NCBI RefSeq assembly: GCF_025147485.1
Contig: NZ_CP102263.1
Span: forward strand, 1,563,501-1,627,500
Length of the DNA stretch: 64,000 nucleotides
Direction of reading: 5' to 3'
Source: Bacteroides uniformis
GTDB lineage: Bacteria; Bacteroidota; Bacteroidia; Bacteroidales; Bacteroidaceae
Below are positions 53,843 through 64,000 of this stretch, one piece after another. Position 1 is the stretch's first letter, and each line of letters opens with the position of its first letter. Below the pieces are notes generated by a model. The model was given only the letters and a program-made list of their open reading frames with translations, made no database searches and was not told the origin of the DNA. A program made the translations under genes and the position numbers.

Positions 53843-55522
53843 ATGAAGAAAAACAAAAATATATTTATGGCAAGTGTCCTGCTCCTGAGTTTGGGACTGG
53901 CTTCGTGTACCGACAGTTTTCTCGATGTTACGTCGAAGACTGAATCTTCAACCGGTACATTCTATAAGACTGAAAAAGATGCTTATCGTGCTCTGATAGG
54001 TTGTTATGATGGTTGGCGCCAGACTTCATCAGCCATGATGGTAGGGTTTTATATGGCTTCCGAGGTGATGAGTGCCGAGTGTTTTGGCGCTACCGGAAAT
54101 GCCGATGGACGTGGCTATCAGGCCATTGACCGTTTTGACATCTCCCAATCGCCGGCTGACCTCAACCTATACGAAGGTGACTGGAAAAATTATTATGCGG
54201 GCGTCTATCGTTGCAACGAGCTGATAGCTCATGAAGAGCAGATTGTATGGAATGAATCGGATAGCAAACGTGGTATCTATATGGGCGAATGTCGTACGTT
54301 GCGTGCATTGCTTTATCTGGATATGGTTCGTTTATGGGGGAATATCCCACTCTTTCTGGAACCGGTAAACGAAAATCGCGCTCCTTCACCTGCCAAAGAG
54401 GTGTTCAGTGCCATATTTACTGACTTAAAATATGCTATCGAGAATATTCCCGGTGACGCTTATCCCAAGGCCGACTATACCAAGAACGACGGACATATTA
54501 CAAAATATGCCGCCGAGGCTTTGCTGGCACGTGCCTATCTTTTCTATACCGGATATTACGGTGAAGAACCTGCAGAGGTGACTCGTGCCGAAGCTTTGGC
54601 TGCTGTAGAAGACGTAATCGCTTCAGGAGAATATGGTTTGGTACCGCAATTCAAGAATTTATGGCCGGCTTCTTCTGCAAAAGTGGCCGAAAAAGGAGAC
54701 TATGAAACTTTGAAGGGTACATATGCCGGTGATGGAAACAAGGAAACCATTCTTGCGTTGAAATTTACCGCTACTCAGGATTATAACGGGAATAATGACT
54801 CCAACCGTTGGCAGGTGATGTTGGGTATGCGCCAGCTTAATGCTGCTCCCTATTGCAAGGGATGGGGCGCATTGACGGTAAATCCTGATTTTGTGGAAGC
54901 GTTTCCCACTGGTGACCTCCGCCGTTCGGCTTCTATCATTGATTTGGTAGGGGAAGGAATCACCGGTTCGGCCGACTTTACCACCAGTTTTAATGACTGG
55001 CGTGAATATACCGGCTATGCTGTGAAGAAGTATGCTCCCCTTTGCTATGCCGATGGAAGCCATGCCGGTAAGCAGGATGGTAGCGGTGACTTCCAGACAC
55101 AGAACCGCCAAGACTACGTTATTATCCGTTATGCCGACGTATTGTTGATGGCCGCAGAACTGGGTAGCCCCAATGCGCAAACTTATTTCGACCAAGTGCG
55201 TAAGCGTGCTTATCAGGTTGATGACAACGGAACAGTATCGGCCAACTATCAAGCTAAGAGTGTGTCTCAACAAGCTATTATGGAAGAACGTCGTCTTGAA
55301 TTTGCTTTTGAAAGCATTAATTATTGGGATCTCCTGCGTCAAGGTATAGACGTGGCAGCCGAGAAGCTCGCCTTGAATGGTGTCAAGGTGAAGAGTGGAG
55401 GCGCTGATGATGCAATAACCATACGGGCCGACCGTGTGAAAGCCACCAAAGGCTTGAGCCAGATTCCTTATAATCAAATTAACCTTTCACAGAGTGTACT
55501 TGTGCAGAATCCCGGATGGTGA
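53843..55522 (+). CDS. SusD/RagB family surface glycan-binding lipoprotein
   Basis: The 559-residue protein has a lipobox GLASC (Cys22) and the canonical SusD start DSFLDVTSKTESSTGTFYKTE (shown in part as SFLDVTSKTE). Typical segments are YRCNELIAHEEQI, MGECRTLRALLYLDMVRLWG and the late NRQDYVIIRYADVLLMAAEL and ERRLEFAFESINYWDLLRQG (each 20 residues or less). It binds glycan at the surface and closes the SusC channel. The adjoining genes place it in a beta-glucan/hemicellulose utilization locus. Confidence 0.95.
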   Translation: MKKNKNIFMASVLLLSLGLASCTDSFLDVTSKTESSTGTFYKTEKDAYRALIGCYDGWRQTSSAMMVGFYMASEVMSAECFGATGNADGRGYQAIDRFDISQSPADLNLYEGDWKNYYAGVYRCNELIAHEEQIVWNESDSKRGIYMGECRTLRALLYLDMVRLWGNIPLFLEPVNENRAPSPAKEVFSAIFTDLKYAIENIPGDAYPKADYTKNDGHITKYAAEALLARAYLFYTGYYGEEPAEVTRAEALAAVEDVIASGEYGLVPQFKNLWPASSAKVAEKGDYETLKGTYAGDGNKETILALKFTATQDYNGNNDSNRWQVMLGMRQLNAAPYCKGWGALTVNPDFVEAFPTGDLRRSASIIDLVGEGITGSADFTTSFNDWREYTGYAVKKYAPLCYADGSHAGKQDGSGDFQTQNRQDYVIIRYADVLLMAAELGSPNAQTYFDQVRKRAYQVDDNGTVSANYQAKSVSQQAIMEERRLEFAFESINYWDLLRQGIDVAAEKLALNGVKVKSGGADDAITIRADRVKATKGLSQIPYNQINLSQSVLVQNPGW

Positions 55523-55563
55523 GTACCATTAATAGAGTAAATAAAAAATAAAAACAATAAGAT

Positions 55564-57534
55564 ATGAGACTTAAATCATTCTTTTCCATATTGGCAGGAG
55601 CGGCTTTGATATTTTCCGCTTGCTCGCCCGAAGAGTACGAGATGGGGGCAAAAACCTATGTTTCCGATGATTTGGTGGAAGGTATCGCCTATACGGTGAC
55701 CCCTGATGCCAATGATCCTAATACGATTCATCTGACTTCGCTCATCAAGGGAGCCACTCCCTTGTGGGTCACTCCAAGCGGTCCTTCTCAAAAGACCACT
55801 CTTGACTTGGCACTTCCTTTTGCCGGAGAATATAGCGTGACTTTCGGCGCTTCCACACCGGCAGGTCCGGTATATGGCGAACCATATACCTTCAAGGTAG
55901 AGACCAATAACTTTGCCATGCTCGAAGACCCTATCTGGGCTAACCTTGCAGGTGGAGTGGGCAAGAGCCGTAAGTGGGTTCCCATTGACAAGAACTTTGG
56001 TATTGGCCGTTGTTCGGGACCGGTGATGTACATGAGCCACACTGATGTGAAAAATGATGGAAGCAATATTACCGACCTTATGATTGGTAGCGCTAATTGG
56101 GCTCCCAACTGGGATCCGGGTATCCAATCGTGGCTCATTCCGGCAGACGACCCCTATTTCCAGTCGTACATCACTTTCGGCCTGGATGCTGTGAAAGGCT
56201 GTACGGTGGAACTTCATCGGGTGGCTGCTTCGGGCACGACGGATGCCACCGGAACTTTCAACTTGAATGTGTCTGACCCGAAACGCCCTGTCATATCTTT
56301 CTATGGCGGTACCTATTCATTGCATAACGAGGGTTTTGATGATGTCTGTTCCAACTATACCAACGACATCAAGATTATAGAATGTACTCCTTATCTGCTG
56401 CAGGTAGCTACGATGCGTACCAATAGCGAAGGTCCGTGGTGGCTGGTGTGGAACTTCATTTCCGAAGAGGCTTATAATGACCCCAGTATCATACCGACTG
56501 AAGATCCGGGTTTGCTTCAGCCTGCCGAAGTACAACAGCCTGCCATTGAAGATTTGGCAACCAAACTGTTCACTACTGAAATCAACGGTGTCACCTATGT
56601 GGGCAATGAGGCACGCTTCCTCATCAATGATGAAGAACCTTATGACTGGACATGGTGGAATGGTGGCTCTGCTGCTTGGGAAAGCGTAGTGAAGGGACAG
56701 TACGGTTCTTCATGGGCACCTGTGGCCGATGCTTCCATTGCCGACTATGAGCTGGTATTGAGCAGCACGGCCGATGGCTACAAATGGGATGACGGTACCA
56801 ATGCCGGTAAGCTTGCCATTGAAGACGGCAAATTGAAATTTATGGATGCCGACGGCAATCCGGTTGAGATAACCGTCCTCACCGCTACCGGTGATAAGCG
56901 CACGGTGGAAGTGAAGGGAAGCGAGTTTACCGTAATGGCTTGCGATGTCACCAGCTCTTTCCAGATGGGTGTGCCTGCAACGACCAATGACAAGGGAGCC
57001 GTGGATTCTTATCTTTGTGCCAACCTCAACTACAAACCTATCGCTACCGGACCTACCGGGCCTACTGAAATCAAGGTAGACAACAGCAAGGTACAAATTC
57101 TTTTCGGTGACGGAAATCCCGATCGTTTGCGCTTGCAGTTCTACAATCCTTGGGGCGGTGGTGACGCGGGATGGCCGATCGACATCACGAAGGTGAAGTT
57201 GAAAAAGAACCAGACGCTGAAGATACAGTACAAAGTGCTGAGTGGAATCACTTGGAACGAGGGCGCGACTCCTAAGACCGTGATTATGGACAATAACATC
57301 GGAAATGCTTGGGAAGATGACTGCTACAACCTGGCTCATGCCGTGGCCTTTGATACTGCCGAAGGAGCTGTACAGACTGTGTCCGTGACCAATACCACCG
57401 GTGCCACTGTGACTTACGAAGGAAGCAGTTGTATCTGTATCGGTATCCAGAATAAGGGACTTGCTACTGTGGCTGCCACCGAAGACGGACAGCCGGATGT
57501 GAAGGTTGAGATAATTTCGATGACCATTGAATAA
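55564..57534 (+). CDS. Surface glycan-binding lipoprotein (SGBP), PKD-like N-terminus
   Basis: The 656-residue lipoprotein (lipobox IFSAC, Cys20) has a PKD/Ig-like domain at about 28-115 (SLIKGATPLWVTPSG, then SVTFGASTPAGPVYG), followed by a long beta-rich region (about 120-460) and a C-terminal module (about 505-656). The latter has LRLQFYNPWGGG, resembling the LFNAYGAG and LWNCYGAT segments in the next gene, so it is probably a shared carbohydrate-binding jelly-roll. By position after SusD it is a surface glycan-binding protein. Ligand type is inferred from GH5/GH43 nearby. It is separated by 41 bp from susD. Confidence 0.8.
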   Translation: MRLKSFFSILAGAALIFSACSPEEYEMGAKTYVSDDLVEGIAYTVTPDANDPNTIHLTSLIKGATPLWVTPSGPSQKTTLDLALPFAGEYSVTFGASTPAGPVYGEPYTFKVETNNFAMLEDPIWANLAGGVGKSRKWVPIDKNFGIGRCSGPVMYMSHTDVKNDGSNITDLMIGSANWAPNWDPGIQSWLIPADDPYFQSYITFGLDAVKGCTVELHRVAASGTTDATGTFNLNVSDPKRPVISFYGGTYSLHNEGFDDVCSNYTNDIKIIECTPYLLQVATMRTNSEGPWWLVWNFISEEAYNDPSIIPTEDPGLLQPAEVQQPAIEDLATKLFTTEINGVTYVGNEARFLINDEEPYDWTWWNGGSAAWESVVKGQYGSSWAPVADASIADYELVLSSTADGYKWDDGTNAGKLAIEDGKLKFMDADGNPVEITVLTATGDKRTVEVKGSEFTVMACDVTSSFQMGVPATTNDKGAVDSYLCANLNYKPIATGPTGPTEIKVDNSKVQILFGDGNPDRLRLQFYNPWGGGDAGWPIDITKVKLKKNQTLKIQYKVLSGITWNEGATPKTVIMDNNIGNAWEDDCYNLAHAVAFDTAEGAVQTVSVTNTTGATVTYEGSSCICIGIQNKGLATVAATEDGQPDVKVEIISMTIE

Positions 57535-57557
57535 CCACTTAAATGAATTTAGTATAT

Positions 57558-60164
57558 ATGAAGACAAAGATATATTTAGGAATACTTTCACTTGTACTGG
57601 GTCTTTCGCTGGCTTCGTGCAGTGAAGATGACGACTATACTATCCACACCACCCCGATTCTGAACGAATCGTCGGTGGTGACGGGGTCGTCCGATGTGAC
57701 CGCCACTACCGCTACACTCCATGCCACGCTCTCCGGGTTGGATGGCATGGATGCCGGAAGCTATAAGACCGGCTTCTTCTATGGTTTTGCGCAAGACAAC
57801 CTGCCCGAGGACGTGCAGGCTGCTTATGACGGCAGCGCCTTCAGTGCTCAGTTGAACGGGTTGAACAATAACTCTACGCTCTATTATCAGGCTTATGTAT
57901 GCTTGCAGGGTAAGGTGTATTACAAAGGTGAGGTGAAAAGCTTGCTCACCACCGATGCCAAGGTGGCTACTGCCGATGCCGCATCTGTCGACTTCGCCTC
58001 GGCTGTATTGGGTGGGACATTGACCGATGCTACGGCCGATGCTACTTGTGGTGTTGTTATCTCTACTTCATCCGATGTAGAAGCGGTTCGTGCAGGCCTT
58101 ATAGTGAAGAGTGAGGAACTTAAGGACAGCTATTCATTCGTCCATGAAGGGTTGGTGCCCGAAACGCAATACTATTATGCGGCTTACCTCAATCTGGGTA
58201 GCGGCATTGTGTATGGTGAGGTGAAGAGCTTCACTACTCCTGCCTATGACTTCGATCTCGACAATGACCTTGTCGACCTGGGACTCTCCGTGAAGTGGGC
58301 TCGCTTCAATGTGGGTGCCAAGAGCGAGACTGGACTGGGTGGCCTTTTCGGATTCGGTGACCTGACCGGATGCAACAATAGCATCGACCCTGCCGACTAT
58401 GCTTCGGCCGATACTTATAAAACGGCTTCCGACTTGGCTTTCCGTGCATTTCAAGGGCGTGCCACACTGCCTACTGCCGATGATTTCGAGGAACTCTTCA
58501 CGTTGTGCCAGAAAGAGTGGACTGAGCAGAATGGAGTGACAGGTTTCAAGTTCACCGGTCCTAATGGTAATTCCATCTTCCTGCCTGCAGCCGGTACGCG
58601 TGTGGCAAACGATGTGACGGCGCTGGGTACTGAAGGATATTACCTCACCGGTACTGTCAACTCTTCCAATACAGAATTTGCGGTAGGTTACCAGTTTGCA
58701 GCTTCTGTCAATCACCGTATCACTGCCGCAGTTTATCAAGGTATGGCTGTACGCGCTGTTTCCACAGCCAAGAACGTACCGTTCAACAAGGCTCTGCTCT
58801 ATCAGAAGTGGTATCTTGACAATGGCCAGGACGGTAAGCAGCACGTGTTTGAAGGACCTTTCACGCAGTGGGGTGTTACGGACAACTGGAGCACAGTTTC
58901 CAACGGACAACCCAACATTGAACAGCAGATTCATTGGGAGATGGGTACAGATAATGGCTGGATAGGTTATACCTACGGAAAGGACTACGGCTATATGGAA
59001 CTCAAGGAAGACGGTACGGTGAACATTCATCGCATTGCCGAAGACGGCACCGTGACCGATGAAACCGGTAAGTTTACGATTGACGAGGCGAATAAAGTGA
59101 TTGACATCGACATAGATGTGCTTTGTGCCAATACTTGGATTGGCACGAAGAGTGGTAAGCTGAACATTCTGTCGTTGACTGCCGACGGCTTGCAGATTGC
59201 CCTGCCCGATGGCGACTATGGCTATTCGTTGAACTATTACAGCCAGGCCAAGGCCGATGCCGATGCGCAGGTTCCTGTATTGCTCAATATCGCCGATTCA
59301 TCATGGGCAGGAAGTTGGGATGCACTGCTTGTAGCCATTTCACCCGAAGACTTGGCTGGACAGCACACGTTTGTTTTCGAGGGAGCTTGTACCGATGCCA
59401 TGGTGTTTACGCTTGACTTTGCCGGTATGGCGAAGCGCTATCCCAATTCGTTTGTACGCATTGACGAGATTAAGCTGGACGGTACTTCCATTCGGTTTGA
59501 TGCCAACCGCTTCTATTATGGCGACATTGAAGGAAACGGTAAGTACCGTGTTCAGTTGTTCAATGCTTATGGGGCTGGTTCTGTAGGCAATGCAGTTCCC
59601 CTCAGTCCGTTCAGCAATGTAGAAAATCAAGGTACCGAGCCTGCCATCCATTTCAAGGAGAAGCTTGAGATTGTCTGCACCGTCATTACCGACGGTACCG
59701 GTGCAGGTATTTATACGCCCAATCTGGTTACTGTCAATCCGGATTGGGGAAGTGCATGGGGATATAACGCAGGAGCTGCGTTCGAGGTGAAATACGAGAA
59801 CTTCCAGTACAGCCTTGTGGCTTCTCAATTCGACATTAAGTACGAATCTGCCGACTATGCGGCAGGTTCCATCATGACCTTCGTTGAAGTGGCTGACATC
59901 TACAAGTATTTCCCCGGTTTGCATGCCACGCTTGACAACCTCTATCTGGATGGCAAGGAAGTGACATTTGATGCATCCAAAGTGCTCGATGCCAATGAAT
60001 CCCCGAAGTATCGTCTGGAACTTTGGAATTGCTATGGGGCAACAAAGGATAAAGGGTGCGCTTTCGGTACTCCTGATGGTGATGTTATCAAGGAACTTGG
60101 TTTCAGCAGTTCTATGGAAGTGAAGTTCACGTTCCACACTCTTTTCTCTGTTCCTGAATGGTAA
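57558..60164 (+). CDS. Multimodular surface glycan-binding lipoprotein with duplicated C-terminal module
   Basis: The protein from ATG at 57558 has 868 residues and a lipobox SLASC (Cys21). Modules in order: two FN3/Ig-like repeats (about 35-225), a Fib_succ_major-like domain (about 236-405, VDLGLSVKWARFNVGA and RATLPTADDFEELF), a lipocalin-like beta region (about 410-575) and two related jelly-roll-type modules (about 580-730 and 745-868). The two modules share the pattern LDGTSIRFDANRF...YRVQLFNAYGAG and LDGKEVTFDASKV...YRLELWNCYGAT. It is the last gene of the uptake operon and is closed by a terminator. A tandem binding module suggests avidity for a long polymer at the cell surface. Confidence 0.8.
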   Translation: MKTKIYLGILSLVLGLSLASCSEDDDYTIHTTPILNESSVVTGSSDVTATTATLHATLSGLDGMDAGSYKTGFFYGFAQDNLPEDVQAAYDGSAFSAQLNGLNNNSTLYYQAYVCLQGKVYYKGEVKSLLTTDAKVATADAASVDFASAVLGGTLTDATADATCGVVISTSSDVEAVRAGLIVKSEELKDSYSFVHEGLVPETQYYYAAYLNLGSGIVYGEVKSFTTPAYDFDLDNDLVDLGLSVKWARFNVGAKSETGLGGLFGFGDLTGCNNSIDPADYASADTYKTASDLAFRAFQGRATLPTADDFEELFTLCQKEWTEQNGVTGFKFTGPNGNSIFLPAAGTRVANDVTALGTEGYYLTGTVNSSNTEFAVGYQFAASVNHRITAAVYQGMAVRAVSTAKNVPFNKALLYQKWYLDNGQDGKQHVFEGPFTQWGVTDNWSTVSNGQPNIEQQIHWEMGTDNGWIGYTYGKDYGYMELKEDGTVNIHRIAEDGTVTDETGKFTIDEANKVIDIDIDVLCANTWIGTKSGKLNILSLTADGLQIALPDGDYGYSLNYYSQAKADADAQVPVLLNIADSSWAGSWDALLVAISPEDLAGQHTFVFEGACTDAMVFTLDFAGMAKRYPNSFVRIDEIKLDGTSIRFDANRFYYGDIEGNGKYRVQLFNAYGAGSVGNAVPLSPFSNVENQGTEPAIHFKEKLEIVCTVITDGTGAGIYTPNLVTVNPDWGSAWGYNAGAAFEVKYENFQYSLVASQFDIKYESADYAAGSIMTFVEVADIYKYFPGLHATLDNLYLDGKEVTFDASKVLDANESPKYRLELWNCYGATKDKGCAFGTPDGDVIKELGFSSSMEVKFTFHTLFSVPEW

Positions 60165-60198
60165 GAGGGATAGACGGAAATATACTGGTTAGATAGGA

Positions 60199-60236
60199 AA
60201 TCCGGGATGCAGGCCATCCCGGATTTTTTGTTTTGC
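60199..60236 (+). terminator. Intrinsic terminator after the SusC/SusD/SGBP operon
   Basis: AATCCGGGATG (60199-60209) and CATCCCGGATT (60215-60225) form an 11-bp perfect stem with a 5-base loop and are followed by a T-run and ttttg. Confidence 0.92.
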
Positions 60237-60415
60237 CCTCACCGGTGTGCATCGTTCTGATATAGATTGAAGAACCATAGAGAGAATAAAATAAAGGAGG
60301 TGGTCCGTAAGGCGGCGCTTTGATAGCTCTTTGCCTTGTACTTTGTTCGGACGGGATGGGTACTTATTGCGATAAACATAGTGATTTTATGGTATCTCCA
60401 CTAAAGTGGTCCGCC

Positions 60416-60477
60416 TTGTTCATAGTAGTGAACAAATCAGCCCACTTAGGTGAACAAACTTGTTCACCTAAGTGGGC
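60416..60477. repeat. Perfect 18-bp palindrome plus an adjacent hairpin
   Basis: GCCCACTTAGGTGAACAA (60440-60457) is followed after two bases by its exact complement (60460-60477). A smaller TTGTTCA/TGAACAA pair lies directly upstream (60416-60435), and CCAC/GTGG at about 60398-60409. There is no T-run on either side. The rest of the gap 60237-60558 holds no supported gene. Confidence 0.85.
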
Positions 60478-60558
60478 CGTTCATGAATCTTTGTACTGAA
60501 CCGGACAGACAAAAGGGCGGAAGCGGAGAAAAGCAGGGGCTTTCTCTAAGATTGGCTG

Positions 60559-62169
<1,611 letters not shown>

Positions 62170-62196
62170 TCAGTAGTTGAAGGAAGTATTTATACG

Positions 62197-62224
62197 CAAA
62201 AATAAAGTATTCCTTCGGTTCAAA
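62197..62224 (-). promoter_or_regulatory. Candidate promoter of the GH43 gene
   Basis: Read leftward, TTTG (62224-62221) and TATTTTTG (62204-62197) are 16 bp apart, a little short of the usual spacing. The -33 element overlaps the left arm of an inverted repeat in the divergent control region. Confidence 0.45.
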
Positions 62225-62268
62225 CAAGCCGGATGTGTCCGATGTCATTCAATGATTACTTTTGAACC
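62217..62268. promoter_or_regulatory. Inverted repeat in the GH43/GH5 divergent control region
   Basis: GGTTCAAA (62217-62224) and TTTGAACC (62261-62268) are exact complements 36 bp apart, placed between the two divergent genes. It could be bound by a common regulator, such as a hybrid two-component or SusR-like protein, not encoded in this window. Confidence 0.5.
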
Positions 62269-62380
62269 CTATTCGGAAACAAATGATACCGTTGCAGATA
62301 ACATGACATCGGTGTGTTTTCCGCCTTTTCCGTTACTTTTGCTTTCACTGATTTAACCATTATTTTTAATACGTAAAGAC

Positions 62381-64000
62381 ATGATGAAGAATATCATTGA
62401 AAAATTCCAAATTTGCCTGGTGCTGTCGGCACTGCTTTTCTCTTCTTTCGTTGCCGCATGTTCCGGCAATGATGATACTGTGACTCCGGAAATAACGATT
62501 CCCGCGAACATTCTGACAGATGGAATGACTTTCTCCAAGACCGGAGGAACAAGTACGCTGAACATCAAGTCGAACGTTGCATTGGAAGTTACCAGCAGTG
62601 CACCGGAGTGGTGCAAGGTTACTGCCGAAAGTTCTGCTTCGAGTAGCATTTTGAAGTATACCGTTATGGCAGAAGTCAATACGGACACGAGCGACCGTGA
62701 AGCCAGGGTAACGGTGAAAGCCGGAGGCAGCGAAGTAGGGAGCTTCACAGTGAAACAGACGGCTGCGGACGGACTAATCATATCCAACTCTACCTCTTTC
62801 GACCTGCCAGCTGTGGGAGGAGATGTTTCTGTGGTGGTGGAAACCAATGGTGACGTACAGGCCGTTTCTGATGTTTCTTGGATAAAGGCGGTCAATACCC
62901 GTGCCATGGAAGACAAGATTTTCAAGTTTACCGTCTCTTCCAATCCTCTGGGAGCGCGCGAAGGCCATATCACTTTTACTTTGGGTAGCCTGACGGAGAC
63001 TGTGACCGTAAAGCAGGGTGCGGGCGAAACCGGCAATATGGAAAGCGATGCCAGGACACTTGCCGCCAAGATGTATGCAGGTATCAATATCGGCAACACG
63101 CTGGAAGCTTGTGATAACAAGAACAAGATAGCGGGCGAAACGTTATGGGGAAATCCTAAAGTGAGCGAGGCATATATCAAAGGGCTGAAGGCATTGGGAT
63201 TTAATGCGGTGCGCATCCCTTGCGCGTGGGATTACTACATTGTGAATCCATCGACCTATGAGATAGATGCTGCATGGCTCGACCGGGTGAGCGAAGTGGT
63301 GGGCTACTGTGTAGCCAATGATATGTATGCCATTGTCAATATCCATTGGGATGGCGGTTGGCTTGAAGAGAGTATCACCCATGGTTACAGCAGCGAAGTA
63401 GATGCCAAGCAGAAAGCTATCTGGACACAGATTGCCAATAAACTGAATGCTTATGACGAACACCTGCTCTTTGCCGGATGTAACGAACCCGGACAGCAAG
63501 ACCAGGGGAACGTTGGCACATCGGCCATAGATGTCATCTTGAAATACGAACAGACCTTCATTGATGCCGTGCGTGCCACCGGAGGAAATAATGCGAGCCG
63601 TTGTCTGATTGTGCAAGGTCCTTATACCAATATTGACAAGACGGTGAATGACTACACGATGCCCAAGGATGAGGTACCCGACCGTCTGATGGTGGAAGTT
63701 CACTTCTATGATCCCTATCAGTTCACCATGATGAACCATGACGAAACCTGGAGCAATGTATTCCTTTATTGGGGTAAGGATAATCATGTATCCGGTTCCA
63801 TTCATAATGCCACCGGTTACGAAGAAGATTATGTGAAGCAGCAATTCCAGAAGATGAAAACGGCCTATGCAGATAAGGGAATTCCTGTGATTGTAGGCGA
63901 GTATAGTGCCATGAAGCGGGCAAAAGAAGACAAGATAGAGGGGACTTCTGAACTTGCCTATCCTGATATTGACCAGGAGATGCATAACAAGAGCCGCTCC
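62381..64000 (+). CDS. BACON-BACON-GH5 endo-glycanase lipoprotein, 3' end cut by the window
   Basis: The visible 540 residues start at ATG 62381 (a second ATG follows directly) and the frame stays open to the last base. A lipobox VAAC (Cys27) suggests a surface lipoprotein. Two BACON domains (about 50-135 and 140-225; APEWCKV and VSWIKAV) precede a GH5 barrel that resembles subfamily 4: NIGNTLEA, FNAVRIPCAWDYY, IVNIHWDGGW, acid/base Glu in GCNEPG and nucleophile Glu in IVGEYSA. This build matches the endo-xyloglucanase BoGH5A type and related endo-glucanases. It would cut the polymer at the surface for the SusC/SusD system upstream. The substrate is inferred. Confidence 0.92.
   Translation, partial: MMKNIIEKFQICLVLSALLFSSFVAACSGNDDTVTPEITIPANILTDGMTFSKTGGTSTLNIKSNVALEVTSSAPEWCKVTAESSASSSILKYTVMAEVNTDTSDREARVTVKAGGSEVGSFTVKQTAADGLIISNSTSFDLPAVGGDVSVVVETNGDVQAVSDVSWIKAVNTRAMEDKIFKFTVSSNPLGAREGHITFTLGSLTETVTVKQGAGETGNMESDARTLAAKMYAGINIGNTLEACDNKNKIAGETLWGNPKVSEAYIKGLKALGFNAVRIPCAWDYYIVNPSTYEIDAAWLDRVSEVVGYCVANDMYAIVNIHWDGGWLEESITHGYSSEVDAKQKAIWTQIANKLNAYDEHLLFAGCNEPGQQDQGNVGTSAIDVILKYEQTFIDAVRATGGNNASRCLIVQGPYTNIDKTVNDYTMPKDEVPDRLMVEVHFYDPYQFTMMNHDETWSNVFLYWGKDNHVSGSIHNATGYEEDYVKQQFQKMKTAYADKGIPVIVGEYSAMKRAKEDKIEGTSELAYPDIDQEMHNKSRS

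Overview
The window reads as a chromosomal segment of a human-gut type Bacteroides. Support comes from many SusC/SusD-type pairs, lipoproteins with Bacteroidetes-style lipoboxes, promoters of the form TTTG/TTG plus TAnnTTTG, weak Shine-Dalgarno usage, and an NBU1-type mobilizable element in tRNA-Leu. The assignment rests on gene content and motif recognition only; no database search was run.

Left (1-7.8 kb): the end of a carbohydrate-degradation cluster on the + strand, with the tail of one esterase, two tandem paralogous CE1/esterase-D enzymes and two GH3 glycosidases, closed by an intrinsic terminator. Next (8.1-18.8 kb) is a housekeeping superoperon: rimP-nusA-infB (translation/transcription), a CvpA-like membrane protein and sufB-sufC-sufD-sufS (Fe-S cluster assembly). 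Its junctions hold long inverted repeats, a leader terminator precedes rimP, and a palindromic sequence is inserted in frame near the sufS start.

18.8-36.5 kb: a YbjQ-like protein, an LruC-domain lipoprotein, a K+-dependent type membrane pyrophosphatase, then a leftward sigma/anti-sigma/SusC/SusD uptake locus. Between fecR and susC lies a likely antisense small RNA of about 80 nt that resembles the DonS type. After that come pnp, a thioredoxin-like lipoprotein without its CXXC, greA, a HIT protein, mannose-1-phosphate guanylyltransferase and tRNA-Leu(CAA).

36.5-46.8 kb: an element of about 10.3 kb inserted in the 3' end of tRNA-Leu. It is bounded by 13-bp core repeats and carries a tyrosine integrase, an unknown protein, an excisionase-like HTH protein, an SF3/P4-type helicase, a Toprim primase, a likely oriT and a MobV relaxase. 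The cargo is a Fic protein, a NERD plus zinc-finger protein and two exported proteins of unknown function. It has no conjugation apparatus, so it should need a helper element. A second fic gene lies immediately outside the right attachment site, which suggests a relic of an earlier related integration.

47.9-64 kb: a PAS histidine kinase, a FimB/Mfa2-like lipoprotein, and the start of a hemicellulose/beta-glucan utilization locus: SusC, SusD, two multidomain surface glycan-binding lipoproteins, a divergent GH43 and a BACON-BACON-GH5 enzyme cut by the window end. The GH5/GH43/binding-protein set resembles xyloglucan or other beta-glucan loci; the actual substrate is inferred.
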